Source: Lichenostomus cassidix
Taxonomy: Eukaryota > Chordata > Aves > Passeriformes > Meliphagidae
Assembly (NCBI GenBank): GCA_008360975.2
Contig: CM039182.1
Location: 108,118,443 to 108,182,442 of the forward strand
DNA length: 64,000 nucleotides
Reading direction: 5' to 3'
Part shown: positions 53,001 to 64,000 of the stretch, one piece after another
Numbering within the stretch: position 1 is the stretch's first letter
Layout: each line of letters begins with the position of its first letter
Notes under the pieces: model-generated
Database searches by the model: none
Told to the model about the DNA's origin: nothing
Seen by the model: the letters and a program-made list of their open reading frames with translations, nothing else
Position numbers and translations under genes: made by a program

Positions 53001-53990
53001 GCATAAAGCAGCCTGAAGGCATGAAAGTCTCTAGAGAATACCATCCATGATTTCTCTCTGAGATCTTCACCATAATCCCCTTCAAGTTAAAGGGAAAAAT
53101 TGCTTTTTGTTAGAATACTGTGAAATCAGTAAAAAATGAGTGCCAGCTCCTGAGAAATGTGGAATCAGGGTTGTTTAGGACATGGGGGAAAGAAGCTGCT
53201 AAACAGGGCAGTTTCTTTGTCTTTTAACTAGCTCAGGGTACAGTATGGACTATTTTTATGTGATGCAGCTATACCATGCCATCTTCCCCAGCTGACTTAT
53301 GTCAACTTAGGCTGGGGCTGAGTTCACCCCTGAAAAACCTATGAAATGCATATATATACATGCAGAAATGTACAAATGTAAATGTATCAATAACATTCCC
53401 AGCGTAAATAAGGGTTTGGCAACTAGAACCTTAGCCGAATGCTAACAAAACTACCAGGCTTTGCTGGCTGCCTTGGCTCCTTCTGGGGCACGTGGTGCAA
53501 GAGAAGACTCATCTCCCATTCCTGAGATCTATAGCTTCCTAGTGGGACAGATCTCTACAGGTCTCTTCCCAGTGACTTAAGAGGAGACCTGAATGTCTAC
53601 CTGAATATTGGGCAAGATGAATCATAAGAAACTTCTGGTGAGTGGCAGATTGTGTCAGATCCCGTGTAAATTGTGTCTCAAAAATTGCTCCTTTCCAACA
53701 AGCAGGAATCTGCTTGGGAATCTGTCTTCCAGCATGGCTAATTAGCCCTGCTTGAACTAGACAATGAACAAACTGCATCACCCACATACTGAGTCTGCAT
53801 CCATGTGTGGGATCTGATCCTCAGAAAATACTGAATGCACTGGGAAGAAACATGGGGCAGGCACAGAGAAAGCACTGGGGCATTACGGTACACAACCTGG
53901 GGACAAGGTAAGGATGTTCTTCTAGAACTGGCTGTATTTCTGGGCAAACAAAGGTCATTTGCCTTATTTTGTGGAGGGCTTTCTATGAGT
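50041..53990. other. Intergenic DNA upstream of TTR
   Basis: No gene recognised. An open frame at 50677-50901 (74 codons) has a protein-like mix of residues but no known motif. Liver-type enhancers often lie a few kilobases 5' of TTR in mammals; I cannot place one here with confidence. Confidence 0.45.
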
Positions 53991-53994
53991 GTAA

Positions 53995-54261
53995 TCTCCC
54001 CAGGCAAGGGTCATGTTTGTGTCCGTTACTTATTTTCTTTGCTCTAGTGATCCTGCAGTCCTTCCTTTGACTTCAATGGCAGTGCTATTCATGGACTGAC
54101 TCTAGGATTGGGCTATTTACTAAGCAAATAATCAGAATCAGCAGTTTTGGAGTCATATGGGCACCCAATAAGCAGCCTGTTTTGTTGTTGGATTGGCTAT
54201 AAAATCCCAAATCCCCTCAGCTCCTGGCTGCTGGCAGCAAGGCTCCCTAACAGCAAGCAGA
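53995..54261 (+). promoter_or_regulatory. TTR: TTR proximal promoter and 5' UTR
   Basis: The block taatctccccaggcaagg, then catgtttgtgtccgttactt, then atttactaagcaaataatca, then gaatcagcagttttggagtc matches the mammalian Ttr proximal promoter as I remember it. FOXA/HNF3-type sites are TATTTAC (54114-54120) and GCAAATA (54124-54130, reverse). The TATA box is TATAAAA at 54198-54204, which puts the start near 54228. About 72 bases at 54039-54113 interrupt the order seen in mammals and in the second copy. Confidence 0.85.
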
Positions 54262-54330
54262 ATGGCCTTTCAGTCTGTGCTCTTTGTTTTCTTAGCTGGA
54301 CTGGTATTTTTCTCTGAAGCTGCGCCATTG
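54262..54330 (+). CDS. TTR: TTR exon 1: signal peptide
   Basis: Twenty-three codons, [10 protein letters not shown]... ending EAAPL, with a good start context (A at -3, G at +4). Cleavage is expected after Ala20, by analogy with human. The donor gtgagt follows in phase 0. Confidence 0.96.
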
Positions 54331-54879
54331 GTGAGTCTCTTTGTATTCAAACTCAATCATTACAAGAATGACAATCTAGATTTTCTAGAAGACTAGCATC
54401 CTCCTCATCCATGAAATTCTATAACAATTAGGTTTTGCCAGAATGCTATTCCTGGGGTTTTTTACATAGCATCTTCAGAATTCTTAAAACTTTTCTCTTT
54501 TGCCATTTATTTTAAGGTATTATGGAAGGGTCAGGGGTCTGGGAGGTGTGACCCTCTTTTATGTTTGTTTCTCTCTGTTCATGACTCACATCCCCTGTCT
54601 TCAATAAGGAGGGAGCTTTGCCAAACAAGTGCTTCTCTAAAGCACTAAAAATATTTTTGAAGTATGACTAAAGATTCCTTATAACATAATGAAGCCTAGG
54701 AAAGGGATATTCTTTCAGCCTTAGGATGTCATAGGTATTTCTTGGCTGGTTTCCCTAGCTAACATATTTTGTCTGCAATTAGAATAATTTACTATTTTCT
54801 TATTTGTAATCTCATTATAAAGTTATAACAGGATAACATTTTCCTAGAGCCATATGCAACTCCAAATATTGATCAAACA

Positions 54880-54915
<36 letters not shown>

Positions 54916-57900
54916 AAGTTATCAGTATAGATCTCTAAGATACCCTACTTAAGAAATAGATGTTTGCAAACTGGCTTTGTATAGCATTTGGCAAAAATCT
55001 TACTTTTAAGTGAAGAGTAATTCTGCAATTAGGATCCATCTTTCCTTTGGAAGAAGGTTTTTGCAGGCTTGGCGAACAGTTCCTATACAACTTCTCCTTT
55101 CTCCAAGGTCTCCCATGGCTCTGTTGATTCCAAATGCCCTCTTATGGTGAAAGTGCTGGATGCAGTCAGAGGAAGTCCTGCATCTGATGTAACTGTTAAG
55201 GTTTTTAAACAGGCTGAAGATGGAAGCTGGCAGGACTTTGCTGTTGGGTAAGTTGTGTGGTCTTCTGGAGCCATTTTCAAGGTGCCTCAGGCAAACAACT
55301 GAGAAGTTAACAGAATGGAGCTCTGATCAACACAGCAGTATGTTTTCTACCACATGTGCCTTATTAACAGTGTTAACAGCACATGAATTCTGGTCTAAAA
55401 TCCATTAGATTTAAGTGAAACTTAATAGCACTGAAATGCCAATTGCAAAAATATGTTCAGATGCTCATCTCATTTTTGTAAGGGACTAGCCTTAATACTT
55501 AATTTTTCCTCCCAGCTTCAGTATTATCTTTCCTTTCTATAGATAGAAAAAGAAAAAAAAATAAAAGCCTCTTTCCCAGCATTTTGTAAATAATCCAGAC
55601 TAACCTATCTTCACATGCAATGGATATACAGCTTTATTTGCAGCAGTCACAAAGAAAATCCTCTCCCTAAGCTTTGTCTGCATACATACAAATAATAAAT
55701 CCATTATTCATCTTTTGCTGTGTAACAAATATGCTGGTTGGAAGAAACTCCATGACCAGAAAGTTTTAGAGAGTCCTATTGTAACACAACACATGAGCAA
55801 AATCTCAGCATTTGTTTGTGGCCATTTCTATAGCTCTGAATGTCTTTTTCTAGAATGACAGCTCAATACATACAAAGCATCTTTAGGACATCACAGAGTG
55901 TCCGACAATAATACCTTCTGTCTGTGAGAAGTGTATGAATAACAGAAGAATACAGCTTACTAAAATTCAAATAGCTGAGGTATTCAGACATTTAACTTTC
56001 ATTGCAACAACTTGTTGAATCAGATTTTTAAATAACTCAGGAGAAACCTCCAGTAGCATCAGAATGAATATTCAAGCACTGAATAATAAGCACAAGAATA
56101 GACAGGAGTCAACAGTACATTTAACTATCTTTTACTAGGATTTTTTTATAGCATGATTTACATAAAAGCTGCAGGGGAAAAAAAAAAAAGAAAACCCCAG
56201 AGGAGAAGACTATAAGGAGAGATACCTTTCTCTCCATCTGAATGGTTTCTTCTTATGTAAGAAAACACAAAAATTACTTTTCCCCATTGAAAACTGGCAA
56301 GAAAATCTACAAGACTGAAAGAGAAAAAAACAACTCCACTCCCAAATGCTGAGTGTTAAGAACAAATGACTCTTAGAATGGATTTATATACTTTAATTAA
56401 CAGAGAAACTCCATAAAAAAGACACATTTTTCAAGGAAAGCAGAGACAAAGACAACATCTTATCCCTAGTGAGTATTTCTTGCATTATTAGGAAACTAAA
56501 TTATTTCAAATGTTTCATCAAGTGCTCTTTAACATCTAATACAAAAACAATATGCAGAGGAATAAGATAAATGTAACATTATTGTTAAATGCCCTCACTT
56601 TTGGGGCATAACAGTGTTTTCTTTTTTAGTTTGAAATGCTGCTCTCAACAAGCCCAAGGAGACTAATCCCAGAGCTCTTAGGCAACTTTTGTTGACACTT
56701 TAGGTTTGTACACCCAAGCAAATCAAATCACTTCCTCTTAAATACAAATTGAGAAGATTAACCCTAGGCAAGTGAGATCCATTTTGCTGGGGGGTGGCAG
56801 TGAAAGAAAATTAAATCACATTTTTTATTGCAGGTAGAGATTTTGACCTTTTCCTTGATGTGCATCTTAACCAAGGCTGCTTGCAGTGATGCCATTTGCT
56901 TTGGCTGATGACACTTGTTTGAAATGGGTTTTCATATGCAATTACAATTTTATTCTTTTGTGGAAGCCAGAATTTCCCTGTGTTAAAACAGCTGAAAATA
57001 TGAATGCAGTCCAGGAATCCAATATGTAAATACTCCTGTCAGGTGAATAATATTTTGAAGTTACAGTCCCTAGCAGATACATATGGGAAAATTACATTTT
57101 ATACAAGTATCTATTGTAGTTAATTTTTACCTTTTTATTTGCTTGTTTGTACTTTACTCACACACTTGATGGAATTAAGCAAATGCTCCTAGCAACTGTT
57201 GAATTTGAGTAATGGCATTTAAGGGGTAGGGGGGGAGTTAGCATAGCAAGAGCTGCCTTTATTAAGAGGCTTTTTTCAAAATTACTCTAGCTGAAAATAT
57301 GTAAAAGAGATAACTTGATCTGAGACACATACTGAGGAAGGGTTTAGGGCACAGAGACCTGGGAAGCATGTGATTTGGATTCCATATGAGCTCCTTCCAT
57401 AACTAGCTTTGACCTTCTCATTCCTCATGAGATTTTGGAAATCTAGGTCTTATGTATTTCAAGAGTTACAGTCACCAAACATAATTTTCATGTGATTTAG
57501 GTTACAAATCATGAAAAAAAGACTCCTGTGTATTTAAAGTGATTCCACAACTCCTTTTTTTTGTTTTTAACCTCCAAAATAATAGTTCATGTTCCTGAGA
57601 TATTTCATCAGCAGTCTGCAGCTGAGAGCACAGTTTATCTCCATGCAGTATGTGTCCTAAGAGTTCATAACCATCATTATACAGATAGTGTAGATTTAAC
57701 CTGGCCACAATATACAGGTATGGTCCAGATAGCCAAAAAGAGGATGAGGATTGCCATCTAGGCTGGCACCATAGTAGTTTAACTGGAAAAGCACAGCTTT
57801 TTTAACTTAACTGGAAAAGCACAGCTTTTTAAACTTGACTGTCCATCTTACAGCAGATGCTGGCAGTCCACATCCTATTAAGAATGAGGAACCATGTTAC

Positions 57901-60900
57901 ATTTACTCCCCCATCCAGACAGAAATACAAGTGTTGTTCATAAGCAATCACAGCACTTTGCTAGCAGTGATGAATGCTGAGCATCCTCTGCCTTGTGCTA
58001 ATCCCCTCCAGGCTCTGAATCACACACTGTCCTGTTGGCTGTCAGTGCAGCAGTAATGCTGAAGGGTTTCCTTGTGAGACCACTTGCATTGAATAGCTGC
58101 TACTTAATAATGAAAATAAAGAGAGTGCCATTAACTTCTGGTACCAGGCATGCCTTTTCAAGTGAGCTCTTGTTTCCAGTTTCCCAGCTCTTCTGGACTG
58201 TTAATATCTGCCACTCTGGGGCAGCACCCGTTAAGGAAAGCACCATTCCAGCTGCAGCCGTGCTGTCCTCAAACTAAAACTAATTTGTTTGCCTGAACAA
58301 AGATTTTGAGGCAGACACCATTCTTCCTTTTAACTGGTTTGTGTCTAGACTATCCAGCTAGTAAGCAGAAGTATGTGGATTGCTAACTTCTCTTCTGCAG
58401 GATCTCAGTAATTCTGTTTCACTGCTAAAAGGACACTCACAAATTAATTCTTTCTCCTTTTATTAAAGCAATATAGATTAAACCAGGAATTACTTATTAA
58501 ACTAAAAGAAAACAGATGCATACACTTTACAAATTGACCGTGATACTTGTTTCAAATAGGACTTGGATTCTCTGCAGGTTTTATCTGCCCGGGATTTTCA
58601 ATCCTGTTACCTCTTAATTTAAGCGAAAGCTCTGTCTTTCAATCATTTATTTACCACCATTAACCTAAGGTAACAAAGAAGGTGAAGGAGGAGAAAGAGA
58701 CTGGGAAAGAAAAGCCCAACAGCACAACTGATTCTGTCTCAGAGAAGCAGCATGTCAGTGCTTTCCCTCCTTCTCCTTCTCCTCGAGCTTGTTTCCTGCC
58801 TAGGCAGTTACTCCTTGCAGTAAGACAGGAAAGTTCCACTAGTTCTTCTGGTCAAGGGTTTCTTCATTTTTCCTTCAACTACTGTGTGTGGTTATGAAGT
58901 GCTATAAATATCAAATAAATATTTTCAGCAGAAAAAGACCCAAACAAACAAACCAAAACAAAACAAAACAAACCAAAAAAACCCCAAGAAAAAAAACCCA
59001 AAAAGGTTAAAAAATCAGATAGTAAATAAAAGGAGGAAAAGAAGATAAATGGGGTTTAGGAGCTAAGTATGTATATATTTGAACAGCTGTCATAAAAAGC
59101 TTGAAAAGCTTCCTTTTCAAACAAATAGGGTGCAATGATGGCTACACTTCCTCCTTGCTGCTGGAGTTTCTTCATCCACAACTTTTTTGTTATGAGCTGA
59201 GCCCATAATCTCTGAGCTGGGAATTCCTATTGCCCATTTGTATGGTACCCAGTAGAAGAGGTCCCTCTTCTCTTTGACTAAGGTGCTGTAATTCAAATTA
59301 TTAAAATCTTGTGATGCTAAATTGCTATTCCAAGCCCTTACCACTCAGGGTCACATAAAGTCACATCAGTGTATGGGAATAAACCCCAGAGCCTCAGTGC
59401 TAATAACTAGAGAGCAAAATAATTTTCTAATAAAATTTCTCTCCTTAGTTTTATTTTGAGACTTGGCATCCTGCCTGTCATCATGACAATCCTCCTCCTA
59501 AGAGAGTAATCTTTGGTTCCAGAGGGCATTTGGTACAAGTTAAACATGATATTAAAAGAGGGACCTTAAACCAGCCAGCTGTGATTTGTGATGTATGTGG
59601 GTGAGCTGGTAACAAGGACAGACTCTGCAATATGGAAACATACACTACATAGAGAGAAGGAATTATTTCAGATTATTAGAAACTGCTCAATGTAGAATTT
59701 GGTCCCTCTGCTATTTATTATTCCACACTGACTCTTTCTGTTTAGCATCTAAATGACAGTATCAAATATTTACATGGATATTTAATTGTTGCAGGAAAAC
59801 CACAGAGTATGGGGAGATTCATGAGCTCACGACAGAAGAACAGTTTGTAGAAGGAAAATACATGGTGAAGTTTGAAACCAGCGCTTACTGGAAGGCGCTT
59901 GGACTTTCTGCGTTCCATGAATACGCTGATGTAAGTTCTTGCAAATACCCTTAATAACCTGCATACACTGCCTGTGTTGTGGCATCAGCTGGAAAGAGCA
60001 AACACAGAACAAACAAACAAATACTGAAGGAGCAGCATCACTCAGTGAAGTGGTTCACAAAAGATTGAGCAAATAGAGGCAGCAAATAGCCAGCTAAGCC
60101 AAAAGAAGGAGCCAACTTCCCTGCAAATGCTGACACAGCTCTTCCAAAGTGTAGCTGTGCCCATTCACGCATTCATACCAGTAGGGAATCTTGTTCAAAA
60201 ACAGCTACATTATTCAAAATTAGACAGTTTTTATAAAAACAAACAAGAAAAAAATGTACCAAGAAAAAGGGGCTGCTTTTACTGTTGCTGAAGGAATGGA
60301 GAGATTTGTAAACCCTAATTTTATAGGAAGTAAGCGATGCTTGATTCAGAGGTATTTCCCCCATATTAGTCACATGAAAATCCCTGAATTCTAATATGAC
60401 ATGTAGTTACAGGAAAAAACCAATTCTTTCTGGTATGTCTTTTTTTAAAATAATATTCAGGACTAAAATACGCAATAATTTTTTTTTTTAAAAAGGAGGT
60501 ATAAAAATGTAAATAACCATAATGGAAAAGTTGATTATTTCATTGATCCTTAAATTTCATAATCAGGCCAGCAATATGATCATGTCCTATCTCTCTCTTT
60601 GCTTTCCATCCTAAACTGATTTACTGTGTGCTCTATCTACTACATTTACTTTGCACATCCAAAAATCTTTTATTTAAATTCCCTGAGTGGAATTTCACCC
60701 CATCTTTCTTATTGGTCATTTGAGATACCTCCCTCTTACCCTCCCATTGCACAGCACAAAGCAGTTTGCCTGGCTCAGGTGTGAGTATCTCCATCCAGCT
60801 TCAACCCACCTGAGCTCCACCCCACCACTCTTTGTGGACTTTGGTCCAAATTTCACTAATATCTGAGTCCCTGGCAGGTATCACAAAGTAACAGGAAGCG

Positions 60901-61147
60901 TTACCCTTCAGAAGTGCAAAAGCATTGAACAGAACCAGCAAAGTACTCTGCAGATGAAGTGGGATGTGCTTCTCAGTTGTTAACAAGGAAGTTTTGAATG
61001 GGTGTTGCTCATCATGACCACAAGTTTTCTCTTTTCCAGGTGGTGTTCACTGCTAATGATTCTGGTCACCGCCACTACACCATTGCCGCCCTCCTCAGCC
61101 CTTTCTCCTACTCAACCACTGCTGTTGTCACTGATCCCCAGGAATAA
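54262..61147 (+). CDS. TTR: Transthyretin, complete gene, 4 exons
   Basis: Secreted homotetrameric plasma and cerebrospinal-fluid carrier of thyroid hormones that also binds retinol-binding protein; in birds it is made in liver and choroid plexus. Exons: 54262-54330, 55108-55247, 59795-59930, 61040-61147. The joined frame gives 150 residues, the avian length: a 20-residue signal peptide and a mature chain of 130 with the avian N-terminus [14 protein letters not shown], three residues longer than in mammals before the conserved Cys. Hormone-channel residues are present in human numbering: Lys15, Leu17, Glu54, Ala108, Leu110, Ser117, Thr119. Strand E reads [12 protein letters not shown] and the following loop [11 protein letters not shown], which differ from the chicken sequence I recall. 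Spacing to the promoter and poly(A) signal is normal. A second copy starts 2 kb downstream. Confidence 0.97.
54881..54911 (+). repeat. (TG)15 microsatellite
   Basis: Uninterrupted TG dinucleotide repeat in TTR intron 1; likely length-polymorphic. Confidence 0.95.
55108..55247 (+). CDS. TTR: TTR exon 2
   Basis: 46 codons plus two bases, between ctttctccaag and gtaagt. Starts [20 protein letters not shown]. Using this acceptor gives the long avian N-terminus; mammals use an acceptor nine bases further in. Carries Cys10 and Lys15 (human numbering). Confidence 0.96.
57780..57835 (+). repeat. Tandem duplication, 28-bp unit x 2
   Basis: The unit beginning taactggaaaagcacagctt is repeated directly, with only one or two mismatches near the end. 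It lies in TTR intron 2. Confidence 0.9.
58940..59005 (+). repeat. A/C-rich low-complexity tract
   Basis: Repeated caaac/aaaac units followed by A runs with ccc. The composition could mark an old retroposon tail, but no element body is recognisable next to it. Confidence 0.8.
59795..59930 (+). CDS. TTR: TTR exon 3
   Basis: Completes codon 70 and runs to 115, between aattgttgcag and gtaagt. Contains [15 protein letters not shown] (with Glu54), then [12 protein letters not shown] and the loop [11 protein letters not shown]. Mammals and chicken, as I recall, have Pro where this copy has Ala in SAF. Confidence 0.95.
61040..61147 (+). CDS. TTR: TTR exon 4
   Basis: Thirty-five codons plus TAA after ctcttttccag. 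Encodes [20 protein letters not shown] and the C-terminal strands with Ser117 and Thr119; ends TDPQE. Confidence 0.97.
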   Translation: MVFTANDSGHRHYTIAALLSPFSYSTTAVVTDPQE

Positions 61148-61300
61148 ACGTGTGCTGTCTTTTCACAGACACTTTCCTCCACTAGAACTATCATAGGCTT
61201 TTAGGAGGAAGGTTTTTCCTACTGCTAATGCATAACTTTTTGCTACATTAGTTGTTGTTTTTTTTTCCCATTTTGTAACCTGGCAAACTTCAGACAAGTC

Positions 61301-61306
61301 AATAAA
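61301..61306 (+). terminator. TTR: TTR polyadenylation signal
   Basis: AATAAA 153 bases after the TTR stop codon, giving a short 3' UTR as usual for this gene. Cleavage is expected 10-30 bases later. Confidence 0.85.
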
Positions 61307-61329
61307 ATATAACTTCTTTAAAACAATTG

Positions 61330-63150
61330 TGATTCCATTGGTTTAATTTTATTAAATTTTATTGTTTTCTAAAGTATTATGGTTTGCATTGAAGTGCAAA
61401 GGACATCTGAAAAACACATATGGGATGGCACTTGATTTAGTTTTGTTGTCTTCCTCCACTACCTTAAAGAAGTCTCACTAAATACATTGGCTTAAAATAG
61501 GAAATTCATATGGTTGTGTTACCTTAAGAAAATTTACCAAATAGACTCAAAATAAGAAAGTCATCTGTGCTGCTCCAAGTTTACACACAGAAAAGATGGT
61601 CCCACCATCAACCAGGTGACAGGGTGAAGAGGTGAAATTCTGAATACCTAGCAGCAGAAAAAACAATGCAGGAACTGTTGAAATATGTATATCCAGAGAG
61701 CTGAAAGAGTTAAAATGTGTTTTTACTTAAAACTTCAGGTAAGCCTCAAAACTTTGATGTTTAAAGAGGAAAGTTGGCTGCTCAATTACTCTAGGAAGTA
61801 CTGAAGTAACTTCAATTAGCAATTTTAACATCTTTGATATTAAAGTAATTGTTTGACATAACACAACTGACTATCCTATTTCGGTGCATTCCAGTTAAAT
61901 CTCTAATAGGTCAAATCTCTAGCCATCATTAAAAAGAAGTCCTAAAATAGAAGCATCATCTTAATAGTCTCTTCATATTTTTAGAAATAGGAAAAGGTAA
62001 ACTGTAGAGTAACTGTGACTCAAATAAAGTTGCTGATAAACTTACTAAAGACTTTTGAGGGCTTTAGCAGTGATTTCTGTAAACACATGGCCTATTGCAT
62101 TTAAAATATCCTGAAGGAGAGGAATTGGTTTTTAACTGGATTACATAAATTACAGAGAAAGAAACTGAAATCATGCCAGTCAGAAACCTTCAGTGCTCAT
62201 TTGCCACTGACCTTGGAGTTTATACCCAGGGCCTGCTGGGATGACAGCATAGCAAGTGAATTCACGAGTTACAAAAGCTTGCCTTTGATGTTTCACTATT
62301 TGGTAAATTTTCCACAGATTTCTAGATGCTACCACAGTTACACAACTCTTGAAAGCAGTCCAAATAGTTTCAAAATAGCACCCGTCATAAAGTATGGAGA
62401 TTTCATGGGATTCTGAAGTTCCTGGAGCTTGAAAACCAGTGGGTTTCATTTGCAGTGTGTTATGCTAAGCCCTCAAAAGAGGACATAAATATGCTCATAG
62501 AGATATACTCCTCAAAAAGCCAAACCAAACAAAAAAACTACTCTGCTTGTAGTCATTCATCTGATGAGAGGATAAACCTAGTAAAAGAGCGTATGGACAA
62601 GACAAAGTTTAATTTCAAGAAGCAACATTTCCCCAGAATGAACCAGATACTTCTGGAAGGAGTTGACTTGCAGTTGTATGGGGAAAGTCCTGAACTCCTA
62701 CTGAATTTAAGTCACAAGTGATAAAACTTAAATAGTATTTAACTGTGCATCAGAAGTGAGTGTGTAAGTATCTTGATGTCATGCTGAAAACAAAAAGTAG
62801 TATGTTATTCTTCCTAGGGAATACATAAGATAACTAGATACCCCAGAGATTATCCACCTACATTTTATTAGAGGTGGAAAGGAGAGCAACACAGAGAGAA
62901 AGTTCTTAATATATAAGCATGGGTGACTCAATTAAACCAAGGCATAACCACAGAGAATTTCTCACTGAAATTGCTGAGTTGACATTACATTTGTATTTCT
63001 CTCAATTATATGTGGTCAATACAGCACTATTCCTCAATAAAAAGAGAAAAATAAAACAGAATAGATATTGTTTCCAAGAAGATTGACCAATGTAGCTGAA
63101 CTAGGCAATGTTCACAATATTTGCACAGACAAGGATAGAAAAGACTTATT
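61330..63150. other. DNA between the two TTR copies
   Basis: About 2 kb without a recognised gene. The stretch 62206-62385 resembles 49861-50040, which lies upstream of the first copy. No transposon was recognised that would explain the duplication breakpoint. Confidence 0.55.
62206..62385 (+). repeat. Block similar to DNA upstream of the first TTR copy
   Basis: Partner of 49861-50040, with the shared blocks tgaccttggagttta, gcctgctg plus gatga, gtgaattca and ttacaaa in the same order. It lies about 1.1 kb before the second TTR start, against about 4.4 kb for the first. Confidence 0.5.
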
Positions 63151-63339
63151 TTCAGACAAGGTTCATGTTTGTATGGGTTACTTATTTTCTCATTGTTTAC
63201 TAAGTAAATAGTATGAATCTGCGTGTTGAAAGTCACAGGGGGTTTCTGATAAGCAGCTTCATTTCAGAGGCCTTGATATAAAAATCACAGATCCCAGCAG
63301 TTTCTGCTTGATGACACAGGCTTCCTACTGATAGGCAAA
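63150..63339 (+). promoter_or_regulatory. Promoter of the second TTR copy
   Basis: Aligns with the first TTR promoter: caaggttcatgtttgta, then ggttacttattttct, then the FOXA pair TGTTTAC (63194-63200) and GTAAATA (63204-63210), then TATAAAA at 63277-63283. TATA-to-ATG spacing is 63 bases (64 in the first copy), and FOXA-to-ATG is 146 (148). It lacks the insert found in the first copy, so its order is closer to the mammalian one. Confidence 0.8.
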
Positions 63340-63408
63340 ATGGCTTTTCAGTCTGTATTTCTGGTTTTCTTAGCTGGCCTGGCATTTTGCTCTGAAGCTG
63401 CACCACCG
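63340..63408 (+). CDS. Second transthyretin copy, exon 1 (partial gene)
   Basis: Twenty-three codons, MAFQSVFLVF... ending EAAPP, followed by the donor gtaagt in phase 0. Of 69 bases about 57 match exon 1 of the first copy, and 18 of 23 residues match. The start context is good (A at -3, G at +4) and the signal peptide stays hydrophobic. The first intron of the other copy is 777 bases, and only 592 bases remain here, so exon 2 is expected outside the window. Whether the whole gene is intact is therefore unknown. Intron sequence after the donor no longer aligns, so this is not a recent or assembly-made copy. Confidence 0.85.
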
Positions 63409-64000
63409 GTAAGTGTCTCAGGACTGAAGTCCTTCTGATGATTTAGTCTCAAAAATTTTATTATTTTTAATTAGTGTAAGCAAAAAGAATATAATATTCT
63501 ATTCTGTTTTGATTATTTTGATTTTACAGTATGTATTGACTGTAGTTCTCTGCTGCTGCTTTTTTCTGGTCCTTCTTTCTCCTTCTCTAGTGATTAGTGA
63601 GAGGACTTTGTGGGTAGATAAGTAGCACTCATCATTAGACACAGAAACTACATGAAAAACAACATGAGACAAGAAAGGAAAAACTATCATATTCACTAGA
63701 CAAAAAAAAACTTTGAGCCTTCAAAACATAATGAACAATCTGTGTCATGAGGAATTTTGTTTCCTGATGCAAAATCCATGCTGGAGAAAGGCCTTCTCTA
63801 GACTTCTGCCTTACTGCTCTACCCACTACAGCTCAATCCCATATAAGCAAAGAACAGAGCCAAAGTCAGGATCCTTCTTCCAGAGGGCTCATTAATCCCA
63901 GGAAAGCAAGCTGAACATTTAGATGCTTCAGTCTGAAATTCTCCTACAGGGTTTTGCTTCTCTCTCCTCAACTACTAATTTTTCCTCTGAATTCTAATCT
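63409..64000 (+). other. Intron 1 of the second TTR copy (to window end)
   Basis: No further exon is seen. There is no block like the [17 protein letters not shown] exon 2 before the window stops. Nothing else recognised. Confidence 0.6.

Larger units (their letters stand above)
55248..59794 (+). other. TTR: TTR intron 2 (4.5 kb)
   Basis: AT-rich intron with no recognised gene or transposon. It contains a 28-bp tandem duplication at 57780-57835 and an A/C-rich tract at 58945-59005. Open frames inside show no motif. Confidence 0.7.

Noticed and set aside
63150..63408. Idea that the second TTR exon is an assembly or haplotype duplication
   Set aside because: Exon identity is only about 83 percent, the following intron does not align, and promoter spacing differs by a 72-bp block. 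An artefact would be nearly identical.
1..64000. CRISPR arrays, bacterial operons, phage or plasmid functions, tRNA and rRNA genes
   Set aside because: The window is vertebrate nuclear DNA with spliced genes. No repeat-spacer array and no convincing tRNA or rRNA sequence was seen.

Overview
The window comes from a bird genome. Three things point there: several degenerate CR1 retrotransposon tails, a vertebrate intron-exon layout, and a transthyretin with the avian-type longer mature N-terminus. A fragment that looks like a widespread avian endogenous-retrovirus LTR suggests Neoaves, possibly a songbird, but I cannot name the species.

Layout, all genes on the + strand: (1) 1-9.6 kb, gene-free upstream DNA with two CR1 tails, one carrying an antisense CR1 piece and one ending in a (TATTC)11 microsatellite. 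(2) About 9.64-10.23 kb, a CpG island with the first exon of desmoglein-2 (DSG2). (3) 10,007-32,163, DSG2 complete in 15 coding exons. I could place every splice junction; the spliced frame gives 1,116 residues (human about 1,118). The 3' UTR probably ends near 33.95 kb. (4) About 34-54 kb, a gene-poor interval with an LTR fragment (38.65 kb), an antisense CR1 tail (39.9 kb) and a GC-rich patch holding a good CTCF-type motif (40.6 kb). (5) 54,262-61,147, transthyretin (TTR) complete in four exons, 150 residues, with a TATA box, a paired FOXA/HNF3 element and a polyadenylation signal. (6) 63,340-63,408, the first exon and promoter of a second, diverged TTR copy in tandem. It has an intact signal peptide, splice donor, TATA box and FOXA pair; the rest lies beyond the window.

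The DSG2-TTR order matches the conserved vertebrate locus. DSG2 makes a desmosomal adhesion protein and TTR a secreted thyroid-hormone/retinol-binding-protein carrier; they are neighbours, not a functional unit.

Most notable: the tandem TTR paralogue, with evidence that distal flanking DNA was copied as well (49.86 kb resembles 62.21 kb); a roughly 72-bp insertion in the promoter of the upstream TTR copy that the downstream copy lacks; an unusual DSG2 intron 13 (GC-AG, or a GT-AG alternative shifted by 4 nt, both in frame); and a possible poison exon in DSG2 intron 1. Everything was read by eye, so repeat boundaries are approximate and all homology statements rest on remembered family sequences.
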